Position numbers and translations under genes: made by a program. A DNA stretch of 64,000 nt from Chloroflexaceae bacterium (lineage in GTDB: Bacteria; Chloroflexota; Chloroflexia; Chloroflexales; Chloroflexaceae), in NCBI GenBank assembly GCA_025057155.1, contig JANWYD010000003.1, positions 124,001 through 188,000 on the forward strand. Direction: 5' to 3'. The notes under the pieces are model-generated. The model saw only the letters and a program-made list of their open reading frames with translations. It had not been told where the DNA came from and did not search any database. Shown in pieces: positions 1-8,566 of the stretch (within the stretch, counting starts at the first letter, position 1; each line of letters starts with the position of its first letter).

Positions 1-2
1 GC

Positions 3-401
3 GCCTACGGCGAGCTGATCTGCGAGTGCGAACTGGTAACCCGGGCGCGGCTTCTGGCGGCGATTGACAGCGGTGCGAAGAACCTGGACGATCTGCGCCG
101 CGACGTGCGCCTGGGCATGGGGCCGTGCCAGGGAGGCTGGTGCGTGTACCGCGCCGCGGCCCTGCTCTACGAGCGGCGCCACCCCGCCGGGCTTGGCCAT
201 GCCCACGCCAACCAGGCCGTGTTGCACATGCTTCAGGCTCGCTGGAAGGGTATGCTGCCGGTGCTCTGGGGCGATCAGTTGCGCCAGGCGCGCCTCGATG
301 AGTTGATCTACCGCGGGGTGCTCGGCGTGCAGCACCTCGAGCCATTCGCCGAACCCGGCGGCGGTCTGGTCACCGAGCATCCTGCGGTAGTGACCGAGTG
401 A
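3..401 (+). CDS. glpA: Anaerobic glycerol-3-phosphate dehydrogenase subunit A, C-terminal part (cut by window edge)
   Basis: The frame is open from the left edge and ends in TGA, giving the last 132 residues. What is visible is a BFD-type [2Fe-2S] domain: a C-x-C pair at 21-29 and a second pair in CQGGWC at 126-143. That arrangement is typical of the C-terminus of GlpA, the FAD-containing catalytic subunit that oxidises sn-glycerol-3-phosphate to dihydroxyacetone phosphate and passes electrons to the GlpB/GlpC membrane-linked subunits. The identity is strongly supported by glpB and glpC downstream on the same strand. The FAD domain lies outside the window, so completeness cannot be judged. 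A gap of about 300 bp with repeats separates it from glpB. Confidence 0.85.
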   Translation, partial: AYGELICECELVTRARLLAAIDSGAKNLDDLRRDVRLGMGPCQGGWCVYRAAALLYERRHPAGLGHAHANQAVLHMLQARWKGMLPVLWGDQLRQARLDELIYRGVLGVQHLEPFAEPGGGLVTEHPAVVTE

Positions 402-442
402 GGCGTGGGGAAACGCTAGTATTTATATCTTCTAACACGATA

Positions 443-583
443 TAGTCTGCGAACCAGGGTTCATTGCATTTCCGCCCCCCTCCCAGCCTCCCCCCGTTGG
501 GGGGAGGAGCCAGACTCCCTCCCCCGGCGGGGGAGGGTTGGGGAGGGGTCGGGAGTGAAGCGAAAAACTTCGTTCATAGACTA
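443..583 (+). mobile_element. GC-rich palindromic dispersed element, family 2 copy a (MITE-like)
   Basis: This is a non-coding stretch of 141 bp whose ends are imperfect inverted repeats (left TAGTCTGCGAAC, right reads TAGTCTATGAAC on the other strand, 10 of 12 identical). The interior is two G/C-run palindromes (CCTCCCCCC..GGGGGGAGG and CCCTCCCCC..GGGGGAGGG). Related sequences occur at 23624-23745 (same orientation) and 59985-60075 (opposite). No convincing target duplication was found at this copy. Together with the inverted repeat at 652-688 it fills most of the gap between glpA and glpB. Confidence 0.6.
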
Positions 584-651
584 ATGAACCTGCCGCAGAG
601 GGTTTCAACAGGCCCCTCCTCCGTGTACTCTGCGGTAAGCATCCAGAGAAA

Positions 652-688
652 CCAGGCTCCCTCTTGACCGCGCTGGCGTGGAGCCTGG
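652..688. repeat. 9-bp inverted repeat in the glpB leader
   Basis: CCAGGCTCC at 652-660 and GGAGCCTGG at 680-688 are perfect inverted copies with a 19-nt spacer, ending 21 nt before the glpB start codon. It could be an RNA hairpin or an operator. No Shine-Dalgarno sequence is obvious in front of glpB, so the structure may matter for its translation; this is inference only. Confidence 0.4.
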
Positions 689-709
689 CGTGGCCATATA
701 GCGAATAAT

Positions 710-1951
710 ATGCCCTACGATACCATCGTCATAGGCGCCGGCCTGGCCGGGCTGATGGCCGCCCTCGGGCGCGCCGGGCAGGGCGAACGTGTGCTGGTGC
801 TGGCAAAGGGACACGGGGCGACCCACTGGGCCTCGGGCCAGATTGATGTTCTGGCCGGCGATGCCAATCCCCTGGCCGCGGTGGAGCGCCTGAGGGTCGA
901 GCGCCCCGAGCATCCCTACACCCTCGTGGGAATGCCGGCGCTGGAAGCGGGCATCGCGCATCTTCGAGCGCTCTGCGCCGACGCTGCTTATCCCCTGGCG
1001 GGCAACCTCCACCAGCGCCTGCTGCTCCCCACGGCCCTCGGCGCCCTGCGGCCCACCGCCCTGGCCCCGGCCACTATGGTCGCCGGCGAATCGCGGCAAC
1101 TCGCCGATGGCCGCCCGACGCTAATCGCCGGCTTCCCTGAACTGCGCGACTTCTTCCCGCCCCTGGCGGCGGCCAACCTGCGCGCCCAGGGCTTCCCCGC
1201 CGATGGCTGCTACCTCGCCCTGCCGCCGAGCGGCCGCCGGCAGAGCTTCGACCCGGTGGTCCTGGCGCGGCTGTTTGAGACGGCGGAGTTCCGGGCGGAG
1301 GTGGGCCGGCAACTGGCCGAGGAGGTGCGCCGTGGCGGCTATGCGCGGGTGGGGCTGCCCGCCGTCCTGGGCCTGCGCCACGCAACCGAGGTGGTTCGCG
1401 ACCTCCAGGCTCATGCCGGCGCCCTGATCTTTGAAATCCCTACCTTGCCTCCCTCCGTGCCGGGTATGCGTCTCTACCACGTCTTGGAAGAGGCTCTGCT
1501 GCGCCTGGGCGGGCGCATCCAGTTGGGCGCCTTTGTCCGCCGGGGCGAAGGGCGCGACATAGTGCTGGAGGCGGTGTACTCCGAGGCGGCGGCCCGCGAG
1601 CAGCGTCACGTCGCGCGGCGCTGGGTGCTGGCGACGGGGGGCCTGGCCGGTGGCGGTCTACGCGCCACCCCGGACGGGGAACTGCGCGAGACGGCCCTGG
1701 GCCTGCCGGTGCGCGCTCCCAACAGGCGCGCCGACTGGTTCGCCCGGCGCTTCCTCGACCCGGCAGGCCACCCCGTCTTCAGCGCCGGCATTGCCGTTGA
1801 TGAGGCGCTGCGGCCCCTCGACGCCGCCGGGCGCGTGGTCTACGCCAACGTCGCCGTGGCGGGCAGCGCCATCGCCGGATTCGACCCCATCCGTGAGGGC
1901 TGTCTCGAGGGCGTGGCGATTGCTACCGGCTATGCCGCTGGCGCGACGTGA
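710..1951 (+). CDS. glpB: Anaerobic glycerol-3-phosphate dehydrogenase subunit B
   Basis: A 413-residue flavoprotein subunit of the anaerobic glycerol-3-phosphate dehydrogenase complex. The N-terminus shows the dinucleotide-binding GxGxxG motif (IGAGLAG, residues 8-14) and the GlpB-type ASGQID segment; the C-terminus has the usual FAD-contacting GSAIAGFDP..EGCLEG region. In the family, GlpB links the GlpA flavin subunit to the iron-sulfur subunit GlpC and the quinone pool. ATG at 710 is chosen because the FAD motif begins within ten residues, although no strong ribosome-binding site precedes it. The glpA-glpB-glpC order matches characterised operons. Length is close to the E. coli protein. 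Confidence 0.9.
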   Translation: MPYDTIVIGAGLAGLMAALGRAGQGERVLVLAKGHGATHWASGQIDVLAGDANPLAAVERLRVERPEHPYTLVGMPALEAGIAHLRALCADAAYPLAGNLHQRLLLPTALGALRPTALAPATMVAGESRQLADGRPTLIAGFPELRDFFPPLAAANLRAQGFPADGCYLALPPSGRRQSFDPVVLARLFETAEFRAEVGRQLAEEVRRGGYARVGLPAVLGLRHATEVVRDLQAHAGALIFEIPTLPPSVPGMRLYHVLEEALLRLGGRIQLGAFVRRGEGRDIVLEAVYSEAAAREQRHVARRWVLATGGLAGGGLRATPDGELRETALGLPVRAPNRRADWFARRFLDPAGHPVFSAGIAVDEALRPLDAAGRVVYANVAVAGSAIAGFDPIREGCLEGVAIATGYAAGAT

Positions 1952-1975
1952 GACCGCTTGCCCCGGCGGGCAAGG

Positions 1976-2195
1976 GCGTGGGGCAACCAGGTCGCCCCGC
2001 TTTCCCAACCGGCGTTGGGGCGCCTTCCACCCGTCCGGCGGGCAGAGGCATCGGGCAACCGGGTTTTCCCGGCGGGTGGGGGCGTGGGGCAACCGGGTTT
2101 CCCTGCTCGCCCGATGCGCAGGGGCGTGGGGCAACCGGGTTGCCCCGCTCGCCCGATGCGCAGGGGCGTGGGGCAACCGGGTTGTCCCATATGTA
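1976..2195 (+). repeat. 42-bp tandem hairpin repeat between glpB and glpC
   Basis: The unit beginning GGCGTGGGGCAACCGGGTT recurs at 2081, 2123 and 2165, an exact 42-bp period, with more diverged relatives from 1976 onward. Each unit contains a near-perfect palindrome (GGGGCAAC-CGG-GTTGCCCC). The array fills the glpB-glpC intergenic space inside the operon. Frames are open through it because 42 is a multiple of three, but codon use and composition do not look like protein. It ends about 25 nt before the glpC start. Confidence 0.8.
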
Positions 2196-2219
2196 ACCAA
2201 TTCACCTGGAAAATCATAT

Positions 2220-3461
2220 ATGGATCATATCGAACTCTCCCTCGAACAATCCCTCGATCACTGCATCAAATGCAACATCTGCACAGCAGCCTGCCCGGTG
2301 GCCGCGGTCACCGATCGCTTCCCCGGGCCGAAGTACGTCGGCCCCCAGGCGCAACGGTTTCGCCACGAGCGGCAGCCGGTCCCCGACGCCTCGGTAGACT
2401 ACTGCTCGGGGTGCCGGGTGTGCAACGAGGTGTGCCCGACGGGGGTGCGCATCGCCGAGTTGAACGCGCGGGCGCGGGCGCGCATCGTGGCCGAGCGGGG
2501 CCTGCCCTTCCGCAACTGGCTGATCGCCCGTTCGGAACTGGTGGGCCGTCTGAGTTGCGGCCCCCACGCGCCGCTGGTGAACGCCGGGCTGCGGTTCGGC
2601 CCCGCCCGCTGGCTGGCAGAGCGCGCGCTCGGCATCCACCGTGCCGCGCCCCTGCCCGCAGCCAGCGCCTACAGCTTCCGCGCCTGGTTCAAGCGGCGGC
2701 GACGGCGCGGGTCCGGCCCGCAGGCGAACGGGAAGCGGCGGGTGGTCTACTTCCACGGCTGCGCGACCAACTACTACGAGCCGCGGGTGGGCCAGGCAGC
2801 GGTAGCGGTGCTGGAGCGCAACGGCTTCGAGGTCATCCTGGCGCCGCAGAACTGCTGTGGCCTGCCACTGATCTCCAATGGCGACTTCGCCGCCGCGCGC
2901 AAGGCCCACGCGGCCAATGTGCGCAAGCTGCTGCCCTATGTGCGCCAGGGAATCCCCGTGGTCGGCGCCAGCACCAGTTGCACCCTCACGCTGAAAGAGG
3001 AGGCCCCCGAAATCCTCGGCATGCACGACGCCGAGGTGCGCGCCGTCGCCGAGGGGACCTACGACATCTTCGAGTTCCTGCGCAACCTGGCCGAGCGCGG
3101 CGAACTCGACACCGCCTTCAAGCCCATCGAGCGCGCGCTGCCCTACCATCCCCCGTGCCAGTACCGCGCCCACCGCCTTGGCCTGCCGCCGCTGGACGTG
3201 CTCAGCCTCGTTCCGGGCCTGACCCTCGTTCTCAGCCGCGCCAGTTGCTGCGGCATCGCCGGCACCTACGGCCTCAAGCGCGAGAAGTACCAGATCGCCA
3301 TGGACGTGGGCGCGCCGCTCTTCGCCTTCGTGCGCGGCTTCGGCGCCGACCTGGCCCTGTGCGACAGCGAGACCTGCCGCTGGCAGATCACCCACGCCAC
3401 CGGGGTGGCGAGCAAGCACCCGATCGAGATCCTGGCAGAGGCGTATGGAGAAGCGCGATGA
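2220..3461 (+). CDS. glpC: Anaerobic glycerol-3-phosphate dehydrogenase subunit C
   Basis: A 413-residue iron-sulfur subunit. Two ferredoxin-type 4Fe-4S motifs are visible: C15-x2-C18-x2-C21-x3-CP and C62-x2-C65-x2-C68-x3-CP. They are followed by two CCG domains (NCCGLPL near residue 211 and SCCGIAG near residue 343), the heterodisulfide-reductase-like modules that in GlpC pass electrons from GlpAB to membrane quinone. ATG at 2220 places the first cluster where the family has it; the longer open frame upstream only reads through the tandem repeat. The stop codon overlaps the start of the next gene (ATGA), implying co-translation with it. Confidence 0.93.
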   Translation: MDHIELSLEQSLDHCIKCNICTAACPVAAVTDRFPGPKYVGPQAQRFRHERQPVPDASVDYCSGCRVCNEVCPTGVRIAELNARARARIVAERGLPFRNWLIARSELVGRLSCGPHAPLVNAGLRFGPARWLAERALGIHRAAPLPAASAYSFRAWFKRRRRRGSGPQANGKRRVVYFHGCATNYYEPRVGQAAVAVLERNGFEVILAPQNCCGLPLISNGDFAAARKAHAANVRKLLPYVRQGIPVVGASTSCTLTLKEEAPEILGMHDAEVRAVAEGTYDIFEFLRNLAERGELDTAFKPIERALPYHPPCQYRAHRLGLPPLDVLSLVPGLTLVLSRASCCGIAGTYGLKREKYQIAMDVGAPLFAFVRGFGADLALCDSETCRWQITHATGVASKHPIEILAEAYGEAR

Positions 3462-6049
3462 AAACCCTCCCGCTCGTCCTGGTCGCGGCTGTCATTGGAG
3501 GCATGCTGAGCTGCGCATCCCCGCCAGGGACGGCAAGCGCCCTGGACTGCGCGCCGGTCTTCTCCGCCGGAGGCTGGCTCATCGAACGCTGCGCGAATGA
3601 CCCTAACGTCCCCGCATCAATGCTGGTGCGTCTGAACGGCGCCGAGCAGGGCCAGGCGTCGTTTGTGCGCATCGCCCATCGGGCCGAGACGGGAACGGGC
3701 ATGCCTCAGGTGGCCGTCATCTACGCTTCGGGCTACGTGCGCCTCAAGCAGAACGCCGACGCCAGCCCTCCTATCCCCTTCGGCAGCTCCTTCGTGCTCG
3801 GCCCGGCATACTGGAATGATGCGGGCGTGTACTATCATAACCCGCAACTCCAGCACCTGGACTTTGACACCTCGTGGCTGCCTGACGGCCCCCTGCGAAT
3901 GCGCGCTGCTGGCGCGAACGGCGATTTCGCCATAACCTACACGATGGAGTTGCCGCCGCCGCGCGACCGGCAGACGCGTCTGCATGTGACCCAGAGCGTC
4001 ACCGCCACGAGATCCATCACCATCGCAGCGAACCGCCGGGCCGAGCGCCAGGGCTTCAAGCTGGTGCAGGTCTCTTCGATGTACGTCTTGCCGCGCACGC
4101 CTTGCAACGGCAGCCGCGTGGAGTGCCACGACAGCGACGCGCTGCGCTTCATCGCCGCCGATGGCGCGCGGCGACAGGTGGCCTATGATAGCGTAACCCT
4201 GCCAGGCTTTATCATCTCCCCGCCGGTTCCGCTGGGGAGCAACTGGCTGGATGTGCTGCATACCGACGATGTGAGCTGGCAGGGGAATACCCCCAACGTC
4301 CGCATTGTCCTCGACGAGCTTCCTGCGGACCGAACGCTCACCGCGCAGGGCTGGATCGCTGCCACGACCAACCCTGACGACGACAACGTCGGCGTCTGGA
4401 TCCACGACGATGGGCCGGCTTCAGTGTCGTGGCGGGCGGGTCAGGAGGCGCGGATCGGCTACTGGCTGCTGGCCCAGGACGACCCGCCCGATCCCTGGGC
4501 CGAGCTGGGCCTGCGGCCCGGCGTCACCTTTCTGGATTTCGAGGCCGGCGCCTCCTGCGTGCCCGTTACCCCCGGCCCGCCCGTGACAGCGGGGGTTGCG
4601 GTCATCGCCGGGTATAGCGACCGCGCGCTGCAATTGAGCTATGATCTGGGCGCCGCCGACGGAAGCTGGGCGCAGATACGCTGTAACTTCGATCCTCCGC
4701 TCGATCTCTCCGCCTATGACCACCTGCGCATCGAGTGGCGCGGCTCAGCCTCGGGCGGCAACTCGCTTCAGATCGGCCTGATTAACCCGGCAGCCGGAGG
4801 CGAACGCATCTTTGCGCGCGGGTATCACCACGTCACCCTGCATAGCTGGTGGGGGCAGTTGATCGTGCCTTTCGCCTTTCTGAAGCCCTGGACTGCCGGT
4901 GCGGCGTTTGATCCGCGCCGTGTGAGCGCCCTTTTTGTATCGGTCGTGAAAGATCCGCAGGATGACGCTGGCGGAGCCGGTACGCTGGCGATTGACAACC
5001 TCGGCGCCTTTAACGTCGCGTCGCGTAGCATGCCGGCCGCATTCCGGGCCGTGCCCCGTCAACCGCGGGCCGCCGCGGCGGCAGCGGCGTGGCTCGCCGG
5101 CCAGCAACGCCCCAACGGTCTGCTGAAGTCGTGGGAGGGTGAGAGCGCATGCCTGGCCTACACCTACGATCAGGCCCTCGCGCTGATCGTCTTCAGCGCC
5201 GAACGGATGTGGGCGCAGGCTGATCGCCTGGCCGATGCGCTGACGGCGACGCAAAATGCGGATGGCTCCTGGTATCAGAGCCGCGATTGTGAGACCCTGG
5301 CGCCGGCTGGCGCGCCGCCTCAGAAGTGGGAAGGTGACATTGCCTGGGCGACCTATGCCCTTAGCCGCTACCTCGCCCGACGGGGGCCGCGCCCATCCAT
5401 CGTGAGCGCCCGCGACCGCGCGGCTGACTGGCTGGAACATCGCCTGAGCCAGACGGACGGCTGCCTGCAGATCGATCATACTGAGGCGACGATTGATGCA
5501 TGGTGGGCCTTGCACGCGGCTGGTCGCGCCAGCGCAGCGGAGCGACTGAAGACCTGCCTGCTGACGGCTTACTGGGACGAGGGGATGGGCCGCTTCAAAG
5601 GCGGCAAGGGCTGGTGGCAGCCCTATCTCGACAACCAGACCTGGGGGGCCGCTTTTCTGGCCGCCAGCGGCGAACGAGAGCGCGCTCGGCGCGCCCTGAG
5701 CTACGCGCGCGAGGTTCTGCGCGTGCCGGCCCAGGGCGGTCATGCCTTCGGCTTCGATGGCCAGGGCGGCCCCTGGTCAGTGTGGAACGAAGGGACGGCC
5801 CAGTATATCGCCCTGGGTGGCGCCGGCTCGTTAGAGCACCTGCGCGAGCTGCTTGCCCAGCAGCGCTCCGACGGGGCCATGCCCGGATCGCCCGATGCGT
5901 TCAGCGGCGGCGGCGTCTGGACCACCCGCTGGGCGGGCGTAGCGCCAACCGCCTGGCTCTACAATGCCGTCACCCGCGAACCGTTCGCGCCCGCTCCCAG
6001 GGCGGATTGCCAATCGGTCCTTCTGCCGCTGGTGCGCGCTGGCAGGTGA
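3458..6049 (+). CDS. Large lipoprotein with carbohydrate-binding-like and alpha/alpha-toroid domains
   Basis: An 863-residue exported protein. The N-terminus is a short hydrophobic signal ending in a lipobox-like MLSC, so it is probably a lipoprotein. Residues about 30-350 form a beta-rich region I do not recognise. Residues about 360-525 resemble a CBM11/CIA30-like jelly roll (ending AIDNLGAF). Residues about 530-860 have the regular helix pairs and Trp/Gly-rich turns of an alpha/alpha toroid (NGLLKSWEG, NADGSWYQS, WWALHAAG), as in glycoside-processing or terpenoid-cyclase-like folds. A carbohydrate-active extracytoplasmic role is inferred; the substrate is unknown. It overlaps glpC by 4 nt (ATGA), an odd partner for a dehydrogenase operon. 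Confidence 0.7.
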   Translation: MKTLPLVLVAAVIGGMLSCASPPGTASALDCAPVFSAGGWLIERCANDPNVPASMLVRLNGAEQGQASFVRIAHRAETGTGMPQVAVIYASGYVRLKQNADASPPIPFGSSFVLGPAYWNDAGVYYHNPQLQHLDFDTSWLPDGPLRMRAAGANGDFAITYTMELPPPRDRQTRLHVTQSVTATRSITIAANRRAERQGFKLVQVSSMYVLPRTPCNGSRVECHDSDALRFIAADGARRQVAYDSVTLPGFIISPPVPLGSNWLDVLHTDDVSWQGNTPNVRIVLDELPADRTLTAQGWIAATTNPDDDNVGVWIHDDGPASVSWRAGQEARIGYWLLAQDDPPDPWAELGLRPGVTFLDFEAGASCVPVTPGPPVTAGVAVIAGYSDRALQLSYDLGAADGSWAQIRCNFDPPLDLSAYDHLRIEWRGSASGGNSLQIGLINPAAGGERIFARGYHHVTLHSWWGQLIVPFAFLKPWTAGAAFDPRRVSALFVSVVKDPQDDAGGAGTLAIDNLGAFNVASRSMPAAFRAVPRQPRAAAAAAAWLAGQQRPNGLLKSWEGESACLAYTYDQALALIVFSAERMWAQADRLADALTATQNADGSWYQSRDCETLAPAGAPPQKWEGDIAWATYALSRYLARRGPRPSIVSARDRAADWLEHRLSQTDGCLQIDHTEATIDAWWALHAAGRASAAERLKTCLLTAYWDEGMGRFKGGKGWWQPYLDNQTWGAAFLAASGERERARRALSYAREVLRVPAQGGHAFGFDGQGGPWSVWNEGTAQYIALGGAGSLEHLRELLAQQRSDGAMPGSPDAFSGGGVWTTRWAGVAPTAWLYNAVTREPFAPAPRADCQSVLLPLVRAGR

Positions 6050-6179
6050 GGCGCTTCATGCCAGGATTGCATCAGCCCCGTGGTGATGTGCGCCTCAGGT
6101 GTCTGTAAGGCAAGCACGGTATATAATAACGCCTTAGGGACGGAAGGGGAGAGAACGAAGCTCTCTCAACGTAACTGCG

Positions 6180-6311
6180 GCATTTCTCGCATACCTTGAA
6201 CCGAGACCTGATCAATCGTGACCGCCGGGACGCAATGGCGCAGAGGACTGGCATCACCGCTGCGAACACGTTGCGCCATTGCGTCTTTGCGTCAATCTTT
6301 CTGAGAAATGC
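6180..6311 (+). repeat. Nested inverted repeats in the leader of the LCP gene
   Basis: Two inverted repeats are nested. The outer one is GCATTTCTC at 6180-6188 with GAGAAATGC at 6303-6311. The inner one is GACGCAATGGCGCA at 6229-6242 with TGCGCCATTGCGTC at 6272-6285 (14 bp, perfect). The outer arm ends just before the AAAGGA ribosome-binding site of the gene starting at 6330. An isolated -10-like TATAAT lies at 6122-6127, without a clear -35. The element could be a structured 5' leader or a small inserted repeat. Confidence 0.65.
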
Positions 6312-6329
6312 TCTAAAGGACGCAACTGC

Positions 6330-7745
6330 GTGAAGCAACCGCCTAGAACCCGCCCGCTCCGCGAAGGCAGCGAAGCCTACACCGACCAGACTGTGGCCCT
6401 TCCCCATCGCGGGTCGCCAGGACGACGCGCCGCGCCACGTCGCCGCAGCGCCTTCTGGGGGCGCGTGCGCCTTGCGCTGCTGATCGGCGTCGCGGCGCTC
6501 CTCGTCGTGGCAGGGCTGTTCTACTGGCAGGTTTACTCGCTGGCCAGGGCCATCACCGTTCGCGATGTGCGCAACAACCCGCCCATCGCCACGCCGCTCT
6601 TCGGCGCCAATGTGCTGATTATCGGCGTAGACGAGCGTGCCGGCTACCCTCAGGAAGGGGTGCGCGGCGACACGCTGTTGCTCGCCCGCCTCGATGCAGG
6701 CAGGCGCTGGGTGTCGCTGCTCTCGATCCCCCGCGATGCCCAGGTCGAGGTGGAGGGCGTTGGGGTCGCCAAGATCAATGTCGCCTATGGCCAGGGCCAC
6801 GCCCGGGCGGCGGAACGCTACGGCTCTGGCGTGACGCCGCAGGAAGGCGGTATGGCCCTGGCAGCCGCCACAGTGGAGGATTTCCTCGACCTGCGCGAGC
6901 GCGGCGGGCGCGTGGATTTCATCGCCGCGGTGAACTTCGCCGGCTTCGAGGGCATCATTGACGCCCTGGGCGGGGTCACCATTGACGTGCCGCGTTACAT
7001 TCTCGACGAGGAGTATCCAACGGACGACTTTGGCGTCATGCGGGTCGAGTTTCAACCCGGACCGCAACGCATGGACGGCAGGACGGCCCTGATCTACGCC
7101 CGCACCCGTCACGCCGATAGCGATTTTGGGCGGGCGCAGCGACAGCAGCAGGTAGTGCGGGCGGTGCTTGAAGAAGTGCGGAGCAGGGGCTGGGCAGGCC
7201 GCGTCCTGGTCCTGCCCGGCTTGCTCCGCGCCCTGAGCGGCCAGGAAGGGGCGACGCCGCCGGTGGTGACCACCCTGCCGGTGGACCGCCTCGACGTGCT
7301 CCTCAGCCTGATGATCCTGGCCGGCGGGCTGGACCCTGAGACGCTGGGGCAGTATCAGCTCGGGCCGGAGCAGATCGAGTACGAAAACGGGAGCAACCTG
7401 GTCTTTGAACCGGCGGCGGTGCAGGCGGTGCTTGACCGGTGGCAAAGCCCGCCGAGCGAGGCCGCCGAGCGCGCCGTTGTGCAGGTCTTCAACGGCACCG
7501 ATGTGCCGGGCCTGGCCCGCAGCGTCAGCCTGGATCTCGAACGGGCGGGGTTCACGGTGCTTGTGCCTGACAATGCGCCTTTTATGGTGGAGCGGACGGT
7601 GGTGTACAACCCCTCCGATAACCCGGCCACGAGCCGTCGGGTGGCGCGCACGCTGGGCGCCGAACTGGTGAACGGCCCGCCACCCGCAGGGCTGGCGAGC
7701 GAAGCCCAGGTAGTGGTCATCCTCGGCCCCGACGCGGCCAGATGA
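6330..7745 (+). CDS. LytR-CpsA-Psr (LCP) family envelope protein with LytR_C domain
   Basis: A 471-residue membrane-anchored protein. A basic N-terminus is followed by one transmembrane helix (about residues 48-67). The LCP domain follows, with the conserved DERAGY..RGDTLLLARLD and SIPRDAQV segments and the arginine-rich ARTRHADSDFGRAQRQQQ motif near residue 260. A C-terminal LytR_C domain starts at VQVFNGTDVPG near residue 383. LCP proteins transfer polyprenyl-linked glycopolymers to the cell wall outside the membrane. I choose GTG at 6330 because AAAGGA sits 9 nt upstream; an in-frame ATG at 6279 lies inside the leader repeat and has no such signal. Confidence 0.88.
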   Translation: MKQPPRTRPLREGSEAYTDQTVALPHRGSPGRRAAPRRRSAFWGRVRLALLIGVAALLVVAGLFYWQVYSLARAITVRDVRNNPPIATPLFGANVLIIGVDERAGYPQEGVRGDTLLLARLDAGRRWVSLLSIPRDAQVEVEGVGVAKINVAYGQGHARAAERYGSGVTPQEGGMALAAATVEDFLDLRERGGRVDFIAAVNFAGFEGIIDALGGVTIDVPRYILDEEYPTDDFGVMRVEFQPGPQRMDGRTALIYARTRHADSDFGRAQRQQQVVRAVLEEVRSRGWAGRVLVLPGLLRALSGQEGATPPVVTTLPVDRLDVLLSLMILAGGLDPETLGQYQLGPEQIEYENGSNLVFEPAAVQAVLDRWQSPPSEAAERAVVQVFNGTDVPGLARSVSLDLERAGFTVLVPDNAPFMVERTVVYNPSDNPATSRRVARTLGAELVNGPPPAGLASEAQVVVILGPDAAR

Positions 7746-7757
7746 GGCGCCGAAGCA

Positions 7758-8282
7758 TCAGCGCCACCAGGCGATTTCGAAGGGCCCCACGTCCTTAAGA
7801 ATCGCGCGGGCGGCCTCCTCGGTCTGCATGTCGAACACCGGCACCAGCACCTGCGGGCGCGAGATCCCCTTGCCCTCGGCGGCGGCGCGCTCGGCGGCGT
7901 CGGCAAGCAAGCGCGCAGCGATAACCCCCGCCAGCAGGCCGGCCACCAGGCCGATCACCAACCCCGCGATGGCCCAGGTCAGCGCCCAGATGATCACGCC
8001 GGGCAGGTCTTCCAGCATGGCCATATTACGGATCTCGGTGAACCCCATCGAGACGAAGCCCAGAAAGCCCAGCGCCGCCGCGCCTGTGGCCGCCCCGCCA
8101 ATCGTTGAGCCGAGGATGACGCGGTTCTTAAAACTCTCCACCGTCTCGCCAAGGCCGAGGAACGAACTGGGACCGGGAGCGCTGGCGCCGACGGTCACAC
8201 CACGAAAACCACTGGCCTGCAAGGTCGCAGCCGCCTGCGCCGCGTCGCGGGGGTCGGTAAAGGTTGCCACCAGGGTTGCCAT
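7758..8282 (-). CDS. Small membrane protein with stress-protein-like (YflT/DUF1269-like) repeat halves
   Basis: A 174-residue protein of uncertain function. Residues 1-30 (ATFTDPRDAAQAAATLQASGF) and the C-terminal 30 residues (DMQTEEAARAILKDVGPFEIAWW) look like two halves of a ferredoxin-like domain that senses or binds something. Between them lie glycine-rich hydrophobic segments (about residues 55-80 and 95-125) that should span the membrane. This split architecture is common in general-stress proteins of the YflT/DUF1269 type, but I cannot name it more precisely. AAGGA lies 8 nt upstream of the ATG. A TACAAT -10-like element is at 8324-8329 on the minus strand. It converges on the LCP gene, 12 nt apart. 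Confidence 0.65.
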   Translation of the reverse strand: MATLVATFTDPRDAAQAAATLQASGFRGVTVGASAPGPSSFLGLGETVESFKNRVILGSTIGGAATGAAALGFLGFVSMGFTEIRNMAMLEDLPGVIIWALTWAIAGLVIGLVAGLLAGVIAARLLADAAERAAAEGKGISRPQVLVPVFDMQTEEAARAILKDVGPFEIAWWR

Positions 8283-8497
8283 CGCGCAGATCCTTTCAAT
8301 CTACCACAAGGAGCGTCACTGCTATTGTACTACAACAGGTTCCAGGCGGCGTTGCCGCTACGAACGGCTTCAGCGCCGAGAGGGCGGAGCGGCGCAGAGG
8401 ATTGTGCCAGTCTCTGCGTTCTCTCGGTAAAATCAATCCCCGGCGCTGGAATCTGGAAACAGGATAAGCCTGGAGCTGCGCCGCCCACATGACGCGG

Positions 8498-8527
8498 TTC
8501 GACAGCGACCAGGGCCTGTGCTACAAT
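8498..8527 (+). promoter_or_regulatory. Candidate sigma-70 promoter for glpX
   Basis: TTCGAC at 8498-8503 and TACAAT at 8522-8527 with an 18-nt spacer, ending 39 nt before the glpX start codon. The -35 is a weak match, the -10 a good one. The rest of the 284-bp divergent gap with the minus-strand gene holds nothing else recognised. Confidence 0.45.
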
Positions 8528-8566
8528 CAAGAACCGTGGTGCCGTCAAGCGCAAATGGAGGACCCC

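Noticed and set aside
1976-2195. CRISPR array
   Set aside because: The 42-bp units are contiguous without unique spacers and no cas gene is present.
1958-3457. Long upstream extension of the lipoprotein frame through glpC
   Set aside because: It reads glpC out of frame; the signal peptide and lipobox appear only at 3458, where ATGA couples to glpC.
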